NCBI RefSeq assembly: GCF_000525875.1
Contig: NZ_AODF01000001.1
Coordinates: forward strand, 1-64,000
Direction of reading: 5' to 3'
Source of the DNA: Listeria floridensis FSL S10-1187
GTDB taxonomy: Bacteria; Bacillota; Bacilli; Lactobacillales; Listeriaceae
DNA: 64,000 nt
The notes beneath the pieces are model-generated. The model was not told where the DNA came from. It ran no database searches and was given only the letters and a program-made list of their open reading frames with translations. Made by a program: the position numbers and the translations under genes. Of this stretch, positions 10,658-20,736 are shown piece after piece. Within the stretch, counting starts at the first letter, position 1. Each line of letters starts with the position of its first letter.

Positions 10658-10793
10658 CCATTAAGCCTCCAAATCGAATATATGTTCTAATTATACCAGT
10701 CAGAATATATTTGGCAAGCGTGAAAATGATCTATTCAATCTAACTTCTTTTATGATAAAATTATAGTAAGGAGATAGCTAGGGAGGAAACTAC

Positions 10794-11250
10794 ATGAAGA
10801 ACTGGAATAAATCTTTTGGGGTCTACGCACTCTTCGTAAAAGATCAGCAAATATTTACTGTGATCCGCCAAAACGGAGCTTTCCAACACAAGTATGATTT
10901 ACCAGGAGGCTTCCTGATGGAAGAAGAAATGCTGCATGACGCATTAAAAAGGCATTTACGGGGGTATGATGCTTTTCCTGAAAGAATTAAAAGTATGGGT
11001 ACATTTGATTTCTTAGTCGACCACAACATGAAAGGCAAAAAAAATATTGCATCAAGTTTGCGCTTTATTTCTAGTAGATTTAAATTTTTCAAAAGAACAG
11101 CCTATTTCATTAATTTGGGCCGATGAAAAAGAACCGCCGCAAAAATTCCTGTTTTTGCCGCTTGATAAAATAACAGAAACTACCGCTTCGCCAATCTTGC
11201 AAAAAGCGAAAGAACTCGCTTACGAGATGGAAGCAAAGGCTTATTTATAA
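10794..11250 (+). CDS. Nudix-fold protein with degenerate Nudix box (one indel)
   Basis: 151 residues once one A is removed from the 8-base run ending near 11046. The fold region (GGF...E, residues 38-44) aligns with a Nudix box, but the helix that should read REUXEEXGU is KRHLRGYDA. Both metal-binding glutamates are therefore missing (R56, G57). The protein may bind a nucleotide derivative without hydrolysing it. It is divergent from yhaO and has AGGGAGG upstream. I do not know a characterised homologue. Confidence 0.7.
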
Positions 11251-11281
11251 AAATAAAAACGATACGTTCTATCTAAATTCT

Positions 11282-11324
11282 AAAACACATGCAGACGTTG
11301 TAATACGGACTTGCATGTGTTTTT
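11282..11324 (+). terminator. Terminator of the Nudix-like gene
   Basis: Inverted repeat 11282-11293 with 11312-11320, followed by a T run. Confidence 0.8.
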
Positions 11325-11377
11325 CGTCATCTGTATTTTTCAGTCTAAAAAGGCACTCCTATAAATTGCGCAACAAA

Positions 11378-11420
11378 AAAGCACTTACTTCCTCAGGTCA
11401 ACTGAAGAAGCAAGTGCTTT
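11378..11420 (-). terminator. yheA terminator
   Basis: A near-perfect 19-bp stem (11378-11396 with 11402-11420) precedes an A run, giving a U-tract on the minus strand. Confidence 0.85.
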
Positions 11421-11428
11421 TACTAAAC

Positions 11429-11776
11429 TTATTTGACTTCGTAAAGATCTTGGAGTGGCATCATAATAATGCGGTTCAAATCATTAATAATCGTGCTCAT
11501 CGCTTGTTCTTTTTCCATTAACGCAAGAATCACAGCATTTTGCTGTACTTCTTCCGCAATTTTTTGAGCTTTATCAACCGTTTCATCGTCAATTTCTTGA
11601 CCAGTCATTTGTTTTTCTTGAATTGTTACTTGAATTTCACGGAAGCGATCAAACTTTTCTTTTGCTTCTTGATCACTATTTACATCTGCATAAGCAGCTT
11701 GAAGCGCCTTAAATTCTTCTGTTTCGCGAATACCGCGTTCCAAACCATGTGCTAAATCATAAATATTTTCGCTCAT
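11429..11776 (-). CDS. yheA: YheA, YlbF/YmcA-related (UPF0342) protein
   Basis: 115 residues, helical and charged, with [15 protein letters not shown] near the start and LNRIIM near the end, the pattern of YheA in the YlbF/YmcA superfamily. Relatives YlbF and YmcA act with YaaT on RNase Y and development in Bacillus; YheA itself has no settled role. Same strand as yheB, which lies upstream, as in Bacillus. Confidence 0.88.
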   Translation of the reverse strand: MSENIYDLAHGLERGIRETEEFKALQAAYADVNSDQEAKEKFDRFREIQVTIQEKQMTGQEIDDETVDKAQKIAEEVQQNAVILALMEKEQAMSTIINDLNRIIMMPLQDLYEVK

Positions 11777-11846
11777 TGATTAATCCTCCACAAGTTAAAT
11801 TATTTCTTCCTCTACTATAACAAAACTGGAAAAGAGAAGCTAGGCA

Positions 11847-12981
11847 TTACATCCAAATCGCCAGAATCCCTTGAATAATTCCTATTAATCCGCCAAGAAA
11901 TCCACCCAAATAGGTGATCATTTTTAACTCTTTTCCGGAAATATCGACAACAATCTGTTCTACTTCTGCCAAAGAAAAAGTCGAAATTTGTTTTTCGATC
12001 AGCGCCGCGATTTCGAGCCGATTCAAAATATCTGCGCTATGATTCGATGCAAAGTCTAGCAGCCGTTCGACGACATACGGAATGATGTGGTCTGAAATTT
12101 GAACTTGGTATTTCGCCAAATTTTCCTGAAGCGGCCGATTGAGCCACTTCTCACCTGCAAGAAAAGCACGGCTTTCCATTTTCATCTGCATCAACAGTTC
12201 CGCTTTCTTTTCCTCCGAGAGCACATCCGCGAGCTTCTTATCCAGCAAATGATGCCACTCTGCCACAAGCATAGTTTCAATGGTTACCTTCATTTCCGGT
12301 CGAAGCAGCATTTTTTCAAGTTCGCTTTGCGCTTTTTCCGTAAGAGTATCCAAGTTCAAAAACATCTTTGCAAAGCTGCCCATCTTGCCATGCTGCTCAA
12401 AAAAAAGTTTGCAGCATCACTCGAATTTGATTACCCCCAGCCTCGCTTTTGACATAGGCAGAAGCCCGATCAATTCCCATCTCAGAAATATCCGGCACAT
12501 TTTTCACCAAATAAGCATCTAGCGCTTCCGGTACGATCGACTTAAGCTCCTCATTTTCTTTCTCCGCCAAAAATCGTTCTGCTTCACTTGCAGCTTTCTC
12601 AGAAACCCAATCTGCGAGTCGTTCTTTTCCATTTTCAAAACCCGCTAATTCCGCCAGCTCATCAGGTGTTGTTTCAAGCGCCATTTTTTCCTTAAAAAGC
12701 TCCTGAGCCGTTTGCACAATCCCTGTTTGAAGTCCTTCATCCTTCAATTTCGTTTGAATCATATCGCCCGTAAGCAGATGCCCCGTAATAACTTCTCCAA
12801 TTTTCGAGGCCAGTTCATCGCGCCGTTTTGGAATCAATCCCGGTGTAAATGGGAGCCGCCACTTGCCAATATAAATCGCTTGATACGGTCTAAAGAGCAT
12901 ACGAATCGCAATAAAATTCGTCATTGCTCCGATAAAACCACCGATCAAGGCCATTAAAATGATTGATAAAAACACATTCAT
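11847..12981 (-). CDS. yheB: YheB, DUF445/UPF0754 membrane protein (one indel)
   Basis: 377 residues when the A run near 12399-12406 has 7 rather than 8 bases. An N-terminal hydrophobic segment (LSIILMALIGGFIGAMTNFIAIRMLFRPY) and a C-terminal one (YLGGFLGGLIGIIQGILAIW) flank a soluble helical middle, the usual UPF0754 design. Function is unknown. Same strand as yheA and probably co-transcribed with it. Confidence 0.88.
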
Positions 12982-13074
12982 TTTTGCACCATCCTTTTAA
13001 AGTGGTTTTATTATAAGCCAAAAACAGCCGCGCAACAATGCCATTCCCCTAATTTCATTCTAAAGTCTGAACAC

Positions 13075-13104
13075 AAAAAGTCGAGAAAGCAAACTTTCCC
13101 GACT
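13075..13104 (-). terminator. fumC terminator
   Basis: 10-bp stem 13080-13089 with 13094-13103, loop CAAA, A run at 13075-13079 giving a U-tract on the minus strand. Confidence 0.85.
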
Positions 13105-13109
13105 TTTTC

Positions 13110-14474
13110 TTAAAGATTTGTCATTTTTAACGGATCAACCCATTCATCAAACTCTTCACCAGTCAAAAACCCTGATTTAACAGCTTCTTCGCGTAGTGTT
13201 GTTCCATTAGCATGAGCAGCTTTTGCAATTTGTGCCGCCTTTTCATACCCGATGTGCGGATTAAGTGCTGTAACAAGCATCAGTGAATTTTCAAGCTTCG
13301 TTTCGATAACATCACGATTTGCTTCAAGCCCGTAAAGCGTATGCATTCGGAACGAACGCATACCGTCTGAGAGAAGCCGTACCGATTGAATAAAATTAAA
13401 AATAATCACCGGCTTATACACATTCAGTTCAAGGTTTCCTTGACTGCTCGCCATATTAATCGTTGTATCATTTCCCATCACCTGAACAGCCACCATCGTA
13501 AGCGCCTCCGCTTGCGTTGGATTAACCTTCCCCGGCATAATCGAGCTACCCGGTTCATTCGCTGGAATCGTAATCTCGCCGATCCCGCTCCGCGGTCCGC
13601 TCGCAAGGAAGCGCACATCATTTGCCATTTTCATCAAGTCAGAAGCCAAACTGCGAAGTGCTCCGTGAGTATAATTCAGCGGGCTGTGGCTTGTCAGTGC
13701 AAAAAATTTGTTTTCATCCGAGCTAAACGGAATACCTGTTAATTTCTGAAGCTCGGCTGCCACTTTATCTCCAAAATTTCGTGAAGCATTAATGCCAGTC
13801 CCAACAGCCGTACCACCGATCGCAAGCGGAAGCAGCGCTTTAGAACTTTCTTCAATAAACTGCTTGGAGCGGCGGATCATCGCCTCATAACCGCTGATTT
13901 CTTGACCAAGCGTAAGCGGTGTTGCATCTTGCATGTGCGTTCGTCCAATTTTCACAATTTCCATAAACGCTTCTTTCTTTTCCTTTAGAACCGCTTCAAA
14001 TTTATCAAGCTCAGGTAAAAGCATTTTATGTATCAACTGATAGGCGGCTATGTGCATTGCTGTCGGGAAGGTATCATTCGAACTCTGCGACATATTCACA
14101 TCATCATTCGGATGAATATTCAGCCCGCTCTGCTCCTTCGCTACATATGCTACCACTTCATTCACATTCATATTCGTTTGTGTGCCGCTTCCCGTTTGAT
14201 AGACAACAAGCGGAAAATGTTCATCCAGCTTCCCGCTGATAATCTCATCACAAGCCTTTGCAATTGCAGCTCTTTTGCCCTCATCGAGCTTTCCTTCCGC
14301 TGCATTCACTGCCGCACAGGCTTTCTTCAAAAATGCAAACGCATCAATCACTTCAAGCGGCATCTTATCCGTGCCGATCTTAAAATTTCTGAGGCTTCGC
14401 TCCGTTTGTGCTCCCCAAAATTTCGAAGCATCAACAGAAATTTCGCCAAACGTATCCTTTTCCATTCTTTCCAC
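13110..14474 (-). CDS. fumC: Class II fumarate hydratase
   Basis: Converts fumarate and L-malate in the TCA pathway. 454 residues from the GTG at 14474, which has AAAGGAG 9 bases upstream; an upstream in-frame ATG has no ribosome site. The fumarase/aspartase signature [11 protein letters not shown] is present, as are the substrate-binding segments [15 protein letters not shown] and [16 protein letters not shown]. Full family length, no defect. Monocistronic, with its own terminator. Confidence 0.97.
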   Translation of the reverse strand: MERMEKDTFGEISVDASKFWGAQTERSLRNFKIGTDKMPLEVIDAFAFLKKACAAVNAAEGKLDEGKRAAIAKACDEIISGKLDEHFPLVVYQTGSGTQTNMNVNEVVAYVAKEQSGLNIHPNDDVNMSQSSNDTFPTAMHIAAYQLIHKMLLPELDKFEAVLKEKKEAFMEIVKIGRTHMQDATPLTLGQEISGYEAMIRRSKQFIEESSKALLPLAIGGTAVGTGINASRNFGDKVAAELQKLTGIPFSSDENKFFALTSHSPLNYTHGALRSLASDLMKMANDVRFLASGPRSGIGEITIPANEPGSSIMPGKVNPTQAEALTMVAVQVMGNDTTINMASSQGNLELNVYKPVIIFNFIQSVRLLSDGMRSFRMHTLYGLEANRDVIETKLENSLMLVTALNPHIGYEKAAQIAKAAHANGTTLREEAVKSGFLTGEEFDEWVDPLKMTNL

Positions 14475-14512
14475 GGACAACCACTCCTTTTGACCAGTAT
14501 AGCACATTTTTT

Positions 14513-15302
14513 CTAGTGATTTTCAGCCTGAAGCGGTTTTTTCTTCATCACAAAATACGTCGCAAAAAACAACCCGATAATCAGTAAAATCGTAAACCCG
14601 AAGCAAACCCCGAAATAATCAAGCCCTTTTCCCTCTGAAAGAAAATAAACCGCATTTTTACTTAAATACGCCGGATTAAACATTTGCCATTTTGCATCCA
14701 CCGCTGTGATACTTGTTAAGATGAGTCCAAGGAGGACTGTGATACCCGCCGTAGCTGCCCCACTTTTAAAACTTGCGCTACACAAAATGACAACACCTAT
14801 CAAAAAAGGCGAACCAAACGAAATAAATACCAAAAGCAAGACTGGCATGCCATATATTAAATTTGCCAAACAAGAGAAACGTATAGTAAGCCGAGAAAAT
14901 GTAACCTGCCGTGAGAACACTGAAAGCCGCTACAAATTCGCTTATCCATTTTGAGCCGATGTAGCTTGCCATTCGAACAGGTCTTGTCATAATAAAGGCC
15001 AGCATTTCGCTCGAACGATCTGCCGAAATTGCCCCCATTGCCGCAATCGCAAAAATAATAATCCCCATTTGGTCATATTGAGATGCTAGTGTCTGTCCGA
15101 GAATGCTTTCCGGCGTTTGTTGCCCCATCAACTGAATGAGTGCATCTGGATTTTCAATACCGCCAACTGCCTTCAAAATCTCAGGCATATATTTCACTAA
15201 CAGCGGTTGAGTTAATCCGAGAATAATAAACACAATCGGAAGCCAGATGATCTTTAATGTTCGCTTACTTTCGAGCCATTCTTTTCCAAGTAATGCCTTC
15301 AT
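14513..15302 (-). CDS. ABC-2 type permease (one indel)
   Basis: 262 residues after removing one base from the A run near 14800. About six transmembrane helices, starting [20 protein letters not shown], typical of ABC-2 permeases such as Bacillus YxlG. The start overlaps the ATPase stop by four bases, so the two are coupled. Substrate unknown. The three-gene set PLDc_N protein, ATPase, permease copies the Bacillus yxlE-yxlF-yxlG order. Confidence 0.85.
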
Positions 15303-16204
15303 TTGCTCACCTTCTTCATGAAAACTTGTTCAAGACTTTCGTGAATATTTTCAAAACGCTCTACATCAAGCCCTGATTTAAGTGCTTCAGCAAGCAGCCA
15401 TTCCCTCGCAGTTACAAGCTCTTTGGCATCAAACCTGCACAAATGTCCGATTCTTTCCGCCCGGTTCCATTTATCGTTTTGCTTCACTTTATCAAACCAA
15501 GCTTCCGGGTCTTGCACAAACTCAATTTCAAAAATCGAAGTACTGGCGTTTTGCTTGATCGCATCAAGTGAACTATCAAGCACAATTTCGCCTTGACGCA
15601 TCATCGCAATGTGATCACAAATTTCCGCTGCATCTTGCAAAATATGCGTCGAAAATAAAATAGTCGTCTCCGACTTCAACGCTTCAATCAACGTGATCAC
15701 TTCGCGCCGCCCGATCGGGTCAAGCGCCGAAACCGGTTCATCGAGCACAAGCAGTTTTGGCTTATGCAAAATGGCCTGCGCGATTCCAAGCCGCTGCCGC
15801 ATTCCACCAGAATAACCAGCGATTTTCTTTTTTGCTTCATCCAAAAGCCCCACTTGCTCAAGCACCGCTATAATGCGTTCCTCAAGCTGTTTTCCCTTCA
15901 TATTCGAAAGTTTGCCCATAAAGCGTAAGCATTCAAATGCCGTCATATAGCCATAGAACGAAGGATATTGTGGTAAATAGCCAATCTGTTGTCGCAACAA
16001 ATGAATCGGCTTTTCATCAAGCAGAATCGTTCCGTTGTCCGGTTTCAAAATTTGCACGAGCATATTAATTAGCGTTGTCTTTCCAGCTCCGTTTGGACCG
16101 ATGAGCGCCACACATTCCCCATCTTTTACGGAAAGAGAAACAGCCGAGACAGCCTTCTTGCTACCAAATTTTTTCGTTAAATTTTGAACCGCTAATGTCG
16201 TCAT
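15299..16204 (-). CDS. ABC transporter ATPase (YxlF-like)
   Basis: 301 residues. Walker A GPNGAGKTT, signature YSGGMRQR, Walker B LLVLDEPVSALD and H-loop STHIL are all intact. The C-terminal 80 residues form the extra domain found in DrrA/YxlF-type exporters. Overlaps both neighbours by four bases. Partner of the ABC-2 permease; cargo unknown. Confidence 0.92.
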   Translation of the reverse strand: MTTLAVQNLTKKFGSKKAVSAVSLSVKDGECVALIGPNGAGKTTLINMLVQILKPDNGTILLDEKPIHLLRQQIGYLPQYPSFYGYMTAFECLRFMGKLSNMKGKQLEERIIAVLEQVGLLDEAKKKIAGYSGGMRQRLGIAQAILHKPKLLVLDEPVSALDPIGRREVITLIEALKSETTILFSTHILQDAAEICDHIAMMRQGEIVLDSSLDAIKQNASTSIFEIEFVQDPEAWFDKVKQNDKWNRAERIGHLCRFDAKELVTAREWLLAEALKSGLDVERFENIHESLEQVFMKKVSK

Positions 16205-16398
16205 GCTTCTTTCCTTCCAAAAATAAAGTAAGCAATCGGACCAAATGTGCTAATAAATAAAATGACCAAAAGCCAAACTACAGGCGCCTTTCGAACATGC
16301 CAATTCCGCACCAGATCAACAAGAGCGACAATGAGCAGAATGACGTATAAAGCAGCAATTGGAAGCAGTAATAAAATATCTATCCCTGCAATTTTCAT
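16201..16398 (-). CDS. PLDc_N-domain small membrane protein (YxlE-like)
   Basis: 65 residues with two transmembrane helices (about residues 7-28 and 38-58) and the closing FGPIAYFIFGRKE typical of the phospholipase D nuclease N-terminal family. First gene of the ABC operon. In Bacillus the equivalent YxlE takes part in negative control of sigma-Y; there is no sigma-Y gene here. Likely a membrane accessory factor of the transporter. Confidence 0.85.
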   Translation of the reverse strand: MKIAGIDILLLLPIAALYVILLIVALVDLVRNWHVRKAPVVWLLVILFISTFGPIAYFIFGRKEA

Positions 16399-16421
16399 GA
16401 GATTTCCCCCTCAAAATTTAA

Positions 16422-16446
16422 TCTGTTATATATATTGTATAACAGA
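16422..16446. promoter_or_regulatory. Candidate operator between the MarR gene and the ABC operon
   Basis: A perfect inverted repeat, TCTGTTATA-N7-TATAACAGA, lies between the MarR regulator and the first ABC gene. It overlaps sequence that can serve as a -10 box on the minus strand. The arrangement suggests the MarR protein represses the ABC genes here. Confidence 0.6.
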
Positions 16447-16463
16447 AAAAATGAACGGTCAAC

Positions 16464-16883
16464 TCAATAAATAGCATCATTCAATTTCTTTAATAGTTTA
16501 AAAAGCTGTTTTTGCTCGGCTTCAGAAAGTATTTCAGTAATTTCTTCATCTGGTTTCGGTAAAAACAAGTTAATATCTTCCACAATTCGTTTGCCCTCCA
16601 CTGTTAAAAACAAACGCTTCTCACGCGCATCACGACTACCTGTTTTCCGATAAAGCAACCCGCGCTTTTCGAGGCCTTGAATCATACTCGTAATACTGGC
16701 ACCGCGTGTACCAAGAATCGGCTGCAGTTCTTTTTGAATCATTCCTTTGTTATCCATATAGTAAAGTGCATGAAGCAAGCGTGCTTGCTGTCCGTTCAAT
16801 TGATACTGACCCACATACGCATCCATTTGTCTTCTGAATTTAATCGAAACACTGCGAATCAGCTTCTCTATAGAAGGTTCCAA
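16464..16883 (-). CDS. MarR family transcriptional regulator
   Basis: 139 residues. The winged helix is visible in IQKELQPILGTRGASITSMIQGLEKRGLLYRK, with the wing DAREKRLFLT. A TTG start at 16883 fits AGGAGG 7 bases upstream. Lies 66 bases upstream of the PLDc_N/ATPase/permease genes on the same strand, with an inverted repeat between, so it is the likely local regulator. Ligand unknown. Confidence 0.88.
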   Translation of the reverse strand: MEPSIEKLIRSVSIKFRRQMDAYVGQYQLNGQQARLLHALYYMDNKGMIQKELQPILGTRGASITSMIQGLEKRGLLYRKTGSRDAREKRLFLTVEGKRIVEDINLFLPKPDEEITEILSEAEQKQLFKLLKKLNDAIY

Positions 16884-16929
16884 GTATTTCCCTCCTTTAT
16901 ATCGAATTCTAAGTAAATTATAACATAAA

Positions 16930-16963
16930 AATAAGGCGAGGAATTCTCGTTTCCCCGCCTTAC
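16930..16963 (-). terminator. Terminator of the class A PBP gene
   Basis: Stem 16933-16943 with 16951-16961, with an A-rich flank giving a U-rich tract on the minus strand. Confidence 0.8.
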
Positions 16964-16967
16964 TTTC

Positions 16968-19110
16968 TTAGAAGGAACCAAACCAACCGCTGACTCCATC
17001 CTTAACTTTCCCGCCAAACTCCACTACTTTATCCGCACCTTTTTTAATGGTGTCGCCAGCTTCATCGGCCTTTTCTTTCACTGAATTCCAAAACCCTTCT
17101 TGTTCCTCTTGCTGTTTCTTTTCTTCAGCTTTTTTCGCTGCTGTTTCTTGAGCAGCACTTTGCGTATCAAAGTCTTCTGGTTGTAAATAACGAAGCCCAC
17201 TCTTCATCACATAGTGAGCAAGATTTGCAACCCCTTCCGAACTTGTCGTTGTTAAATAATGACTTTCATCCGTTTTGTCATAGCCAATCCAAACGGCTCC
17301 GACAAGATTTGGGGTGTATCCAATAAACCACTGATCCTTTGTTCCATTTTTATCATCAAAAGGCACTTGTGTCGACCCAGTCTTACCCGCCATTTCATAA
17401 CCCGCAACCGCTGCATTTTGACCTGTTCCGGTATTGACTACATCAAGTAGCATTGAAGTCATATCATCTGAAACTGATTCAGAAATAATTTTTTTTCGTT
17501 TCCGGCTCATGTTCATAAACGACATTGCCGGATGGGTCCACAATTTTGCTAACAACATAACCCTCAGTCGGTTTGACACCTTTATTCGCAAACGTTGCAT
17601 ATGCAGCCGCCATTTCAACAGGAGAAGCTCCTTTTTTGAGGCCGCCCAGCGCAATTCCAAGTGTATTATCGCCATCTTCAAGCGGAATGCCAAAATTCTC
17701 AATCGACTTCATTCCTTTTTTTATGCCAATTTGATCGAGCAGCCATACAGCCGGCGCATTGATCGAATTCGCAACAGCCTGATACATTGGCACTTCACCT
17801 TGATAAGTTCCGCTAACATTGGTTGGCGTATAGTTCCCCTTATACGTCGTTTTTTCATCTTTCAACATTGAGTCGACCTTCCAACCAGCTTCAAGTGCTG
17901 GTACATAAACCGCTAGTGGCTTCATCGTCGAACCCGGTTGAGCACGCATCTGCGTTGCACGGTTAAATCCACGGAAGGTATGTTCGCCGCGACCACCAAT
18001 CAGCGCCCGAATTCCGCCTGTCGCCGGGTCCATTAAAACGGCGCCCGATTGAACGAGTGTGCCGTCACTTGCGGCGCTTGGAAAGAGACTAGAGTCACTA
18101 TACGTATTCTCGAGCGATGTTTGATAGTTTTGATCCAGTTCGGTATATATTTTATAACCCTTCCGCATGATTTCATCTTGCGAAATATCTGCATCATTAA
18201 CCGCTTCATTGATGACCGCATCAACATACCATGGATACTTATTCGCAAGCGGATCAGTCGCTTTACTTGAAAGTGCCACTTTTGTCGTGCTGTATTCCTT
18301 ATACTCTTTTTCCGAGATTTTATTATTTTCCTGCATCGTTTTCAAGACAATATTGCGCCGCTTCGTTGCTTTGTCAAGGTGCTTATATGGATCATAAGCA
18401 CTCGGAGCTTGAAGTAGCCCAGCAATCATTGCCGCTTCTGGAACGGTGAGATCAGCTGCACTTTTCCCAAAGTATTTTTTAGAAGCATTTTCAACGCCCC
18501 ATTCCCCGTTACCGAAGTAAGAACGGTTCAAATACATTTCAAGGATTTCGTCTTTGGAATACGTTCGCTCAATTTCACGTGCCATAAATAGTTCCTTTGC
18601 CTTACGCGTAAAAGTTTGCTCCTGACTGAGAAGCGCATTTTTGGCCAGTTGCTGTGTAATCGTACTGCCGCCGCCAGTGATTCCGCCGGTTTTTACAAGT
18701 CCGAGCGCAGATCGCATAATCCCATTTATATCAAACCCATTATGCTCATAAAATTTGCGGTCTTCAATTGAAACTACCGCATTTTGTAGATTCTTGGAAA
18801 TCTTGTCAATTTTAACAAATGTAGCGTCCGTTGACGAAAGTTCTCCCGCTTTGTCTCCGTCTTTGTCATAGACAATGGTCGCCGTTTCAAGTCCCTTTTT
18901 AAGCGCATCGATATCCGCTGATTTGGCTACGACAGTTAAGTAAATAATAAATCCGAGAATCGCAATTAAAACAAATAAAATCATCCATTTAATAATATGC
19001 TTATTCTTCATAAACCGTCTGAGCTTTCGCCAAAAAATACCCAGCCATTTCCAGATAAAGCTGAAAAATTGTTTGATCGATTTTAAAATCTGCTGCTTAA
19101 AATTTTCCAA
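16968..19110 (-). CDS. Class A penicillin-binding protein (one indel)
   Basis: 713 residues after removing one base from the T run near 17491-17498. There is one N-terminal membrane anchor (about residues 37-62). A GT51 glycosyltransferase domain follows (EDRKFYEHNGFD with the catalytic Glu; GGSTITQQLAKN). The transpeptidase domain has STMK (SxxK), SIN (SxN) and KTGST. The C-terminus is a charged low-complexity tail. A TTG start at 19110 has AGGAG 6 bases upstream. Gene order matches lmo2229 (PBPA2/PBP4) of L. monocytogenes. As written, the frameshift would remove the KTG motif, so the break is almost surely an artefact. Confidence 0.93.
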
Positions 19111-19249
19111 ACTTATCTCCTAACTTTCTTTTTAAATTAGCCGCGCAAAAAACAAACAACGGCTATGCTCATTTTACGCTATTTGCCATTTTTTTTTCTA
19201 CCGCCCTAAGCCTTATTTTTTTAAACCTCTGCTTTCCCAAAAAATAAAT

Positions 19250-19275
19250 GTTTTCATAAAATACTATTCGGGTAC
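19250..19275 (+). promoter_or_regulatory. Sigma-B type promoter
   Basis: GTTTTC (19250-19255), 14 bases, then GGGTAC (19270-19275). This closely fits the Gram-positive SigB consensus (GTTT-N13/15-GGGWAW). It lies about 68 bases before the ArsC-like gene, whose L. monocytogenes counterpart (lmo2230) I recall as SigB-dependent. Confidence 0.75.
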
Positions 19276-19342
19276 ACAACAAGTATGAACAACGGATTTC
19301 GACAAAACTTGCAATAAAAGACAACTCGGAAAGGATTTAAAA

Positions 19343-19769
19343 ATGCCAAATAAACTGATTTATTTCTTGTCACAATCGCATATTCGCAGTTCCATTGCGG
19401 AAGCATGGGCCAAGAAATTGCAGCTCTCAGGCGTAACCTTTATTAGCGGTTCTTGGCTCAAAGCTCGAGAAACCCATTTCGTTTCTGATGCACTCCACGA
19501 ATTTGCAATCGAACCACCGAATAGTCTATCACATGTTCCCAGTCAAAAACTTTTAGATAAAGCCGATTTGATTGTAACGATTTATGACTCTGCGTATGAG
19601 CTTGCGCCCCGTTTCCCGAACTCCTTAGATTATAAAGTGATCTACTGGGATATTAAAGATCCGGAACACGCAAGCGAGCTTGGAACAAAGTGGGCCGTCT
19701 ATCAAGAAGCCTGTGATCAAATTGCACTAGCCGTCAAACAATTAAAAAAAACATTTTATCGAAGTTTAA
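19343..19769 (+). CDS. ArsC-like/LMW-PTP fold protein lacking the catalytic cysteines
   Basis: About 141 residues. It aligns over its length with thioredoxin-coupled arsenate reductases: LIYFL at the start, RSSIAEAWAKK in helix 1, ADLIVTIYDS and WDIKDPEHA later. The nucleophile loop is SQSHIRSS instead of CTGNSCRS, one residue shorter and without cysteine. The two redox cysteines of the C-terminal loop are also absent. It therefore cannot be an arsenate reductase of this class. As written the frame runs on through the terminator. Removing one A from the 8-base run at 19744-19751 places a TAA at 19767-19769, just before the hairpin, so I end the gene there. Confidence 0.82.
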
Positions 19770-19775
19770 TTTATA

Positions 19776-19806
19776 CTCTCCGAACCCGTTCGGAGAGATT
19801 TTTATC
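19776..19806 (+). terminator. Terminator between the ArsC-like and CDF genes
   Basis: A 10-bp perfect stem (19776-19785 with 19788-19797, tight loop) is followed by ATTTTTAT. The next ribosome site starts within 12 bases, so some read-through into the CDF gene is likely. Confidence 0.75.
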
Positions 19807-19821
19807 ATGGAGGGAAAAACA

Positions 19822-20694
19822 GTGGAAGGCTATCAAGATATTAAAAAAGGCGAAAGAGCAGCACTTTTAAGTATTATCGCATACCTCTTTCTTGCCGTAA
19901 TCAAAGTCAGCGTTGGCGTTTTCGGTCATTCCGACGCACTGTTTGCTGACGGACTTAACAACACAACCGATGTCATCGCTTCTGTTGCCCTTTTAATCGG
20001 TCTTCGGATTGCACGCATTCCTCCTGACGCCGATCACGCATATGGCCACAGAAGAACCGAGACAATCAGCTCACTCGTTGCTTCCTTTATCATGCTTCTC
20101 GTCAGTCTCGAAGTTTCCTATAATTCCATTCTTAATTTGATTCATGGCGATTTTGCTGCGCCAAGTCTCCTATCTGCCGTCGTTGCTTTGTTTTCCGGAT
20201 TCTTTATGTTCGGGATTTATTTTTATAACATTCGTCTTGCGAAAAAAATCGACAGTCAAGCAGTCAGAGCCGCCGCGCTTGATAACCGCTCCGATGCTTA
20301 TGTAAGCTTTGGGGCTTTTATCGGAATTGTTGGTGCTATGGTTGGTCTTCCTTGGCTTGATGCCGTTACTGCTCTTCTTGTTGGTATTTTAATCGGATAT
20401 ACAGCCATTAAAATCTTCTTTGATGCAGCTCACAGTTTAACAGACGGCTTCGACGTTTCAAAGCTCGATATCATCCATGAACTCGTCCGTGAAGTGCCTG
20501 ACGTCAAGGAAGTGAAAGATATTAAGGCAAGATTTAATGGCAACCGTATTTGGATTGATTTGACGATTAGTGTCGACGCGAGCCTAAATGTCGTCCGCAG
20601 TCATGAAATTACCGAACAAATTGAGCAAGCGATACGCACTAAATTCCCAACTGCCTATACCCTTGTGCATATTGAGCCTTTTTTTGAAAAATAA
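19822..20694 (+). CDS. Cation diffusion facilitator (CDF) transporter
   Basis: 290 residues from the GTG at 19822, which has GGAGG about 8 bases upstream. Six transmembrane helices, then a cytoplasmic domain (about residues 210-290). Metal-site segments are FADGLNNTTD in helix 2 and ALDNRSDAYVS in helix 5. A histidine in DADHAYGHRRTE follows helix 3. CDF proteins export divalent metals such as Zn, Mn, Co or Fe in exchange for protons; the metal is not predictable here. It follows the SigB-driven ArsC-like gene, so part of its transcription may be stress-related. Confidence 0.92.
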   Translation: MEGYQDIKKGERAALLSIIAYLFLAVIKVSVGVFGHSDALFADGLNNTTDVIASVALLIGLRIARIPPDADHAYGHRRTETISSLVASFIMLLVSLEVSYNSILNLIHGDFAAPSLLSAVVALFSGFFMFGIYFYNIRLAKKIDSQAVRAAALDNRSDAYVSFGAFIGIVGAMVGLPWLDAVTALLVGILIGYTAIKIFFDAAHSLTDGFDVSKLDIIHELVREVPDVKEVKDIKARFNGNRIWIDLTISVDASLNVVRSHEITEQIEQAIRTKFPTAYTLVHIEPFFEK

Positions 20695-20701
20695 AATTTA
20701 A

Positions 20702-20730
20702 TTGTTTTCTGCTTCAAAGTCCATTATAAT
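20702..20730 (+). promoter_or_regulatory. SigA-type promoter of the CNNM leader
   Basis: TTGTTT (20702-20707), 17 bases, then TATAAT (20725-20730). Transcription from about 20737 would give a leader of roughly 170-200 nt before the CNNM start. Confidence 0.7.
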
Positions 20731-20736
20731 TTAGAT

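Noticed and set aside
19770-19870. C-terminal extension of the ArsC-like protein into the next gene
   Set aside because: It reads through a terminator and the CDF ribosome site. One A fewer in the 8-base run gives a stop just before the hairpin.
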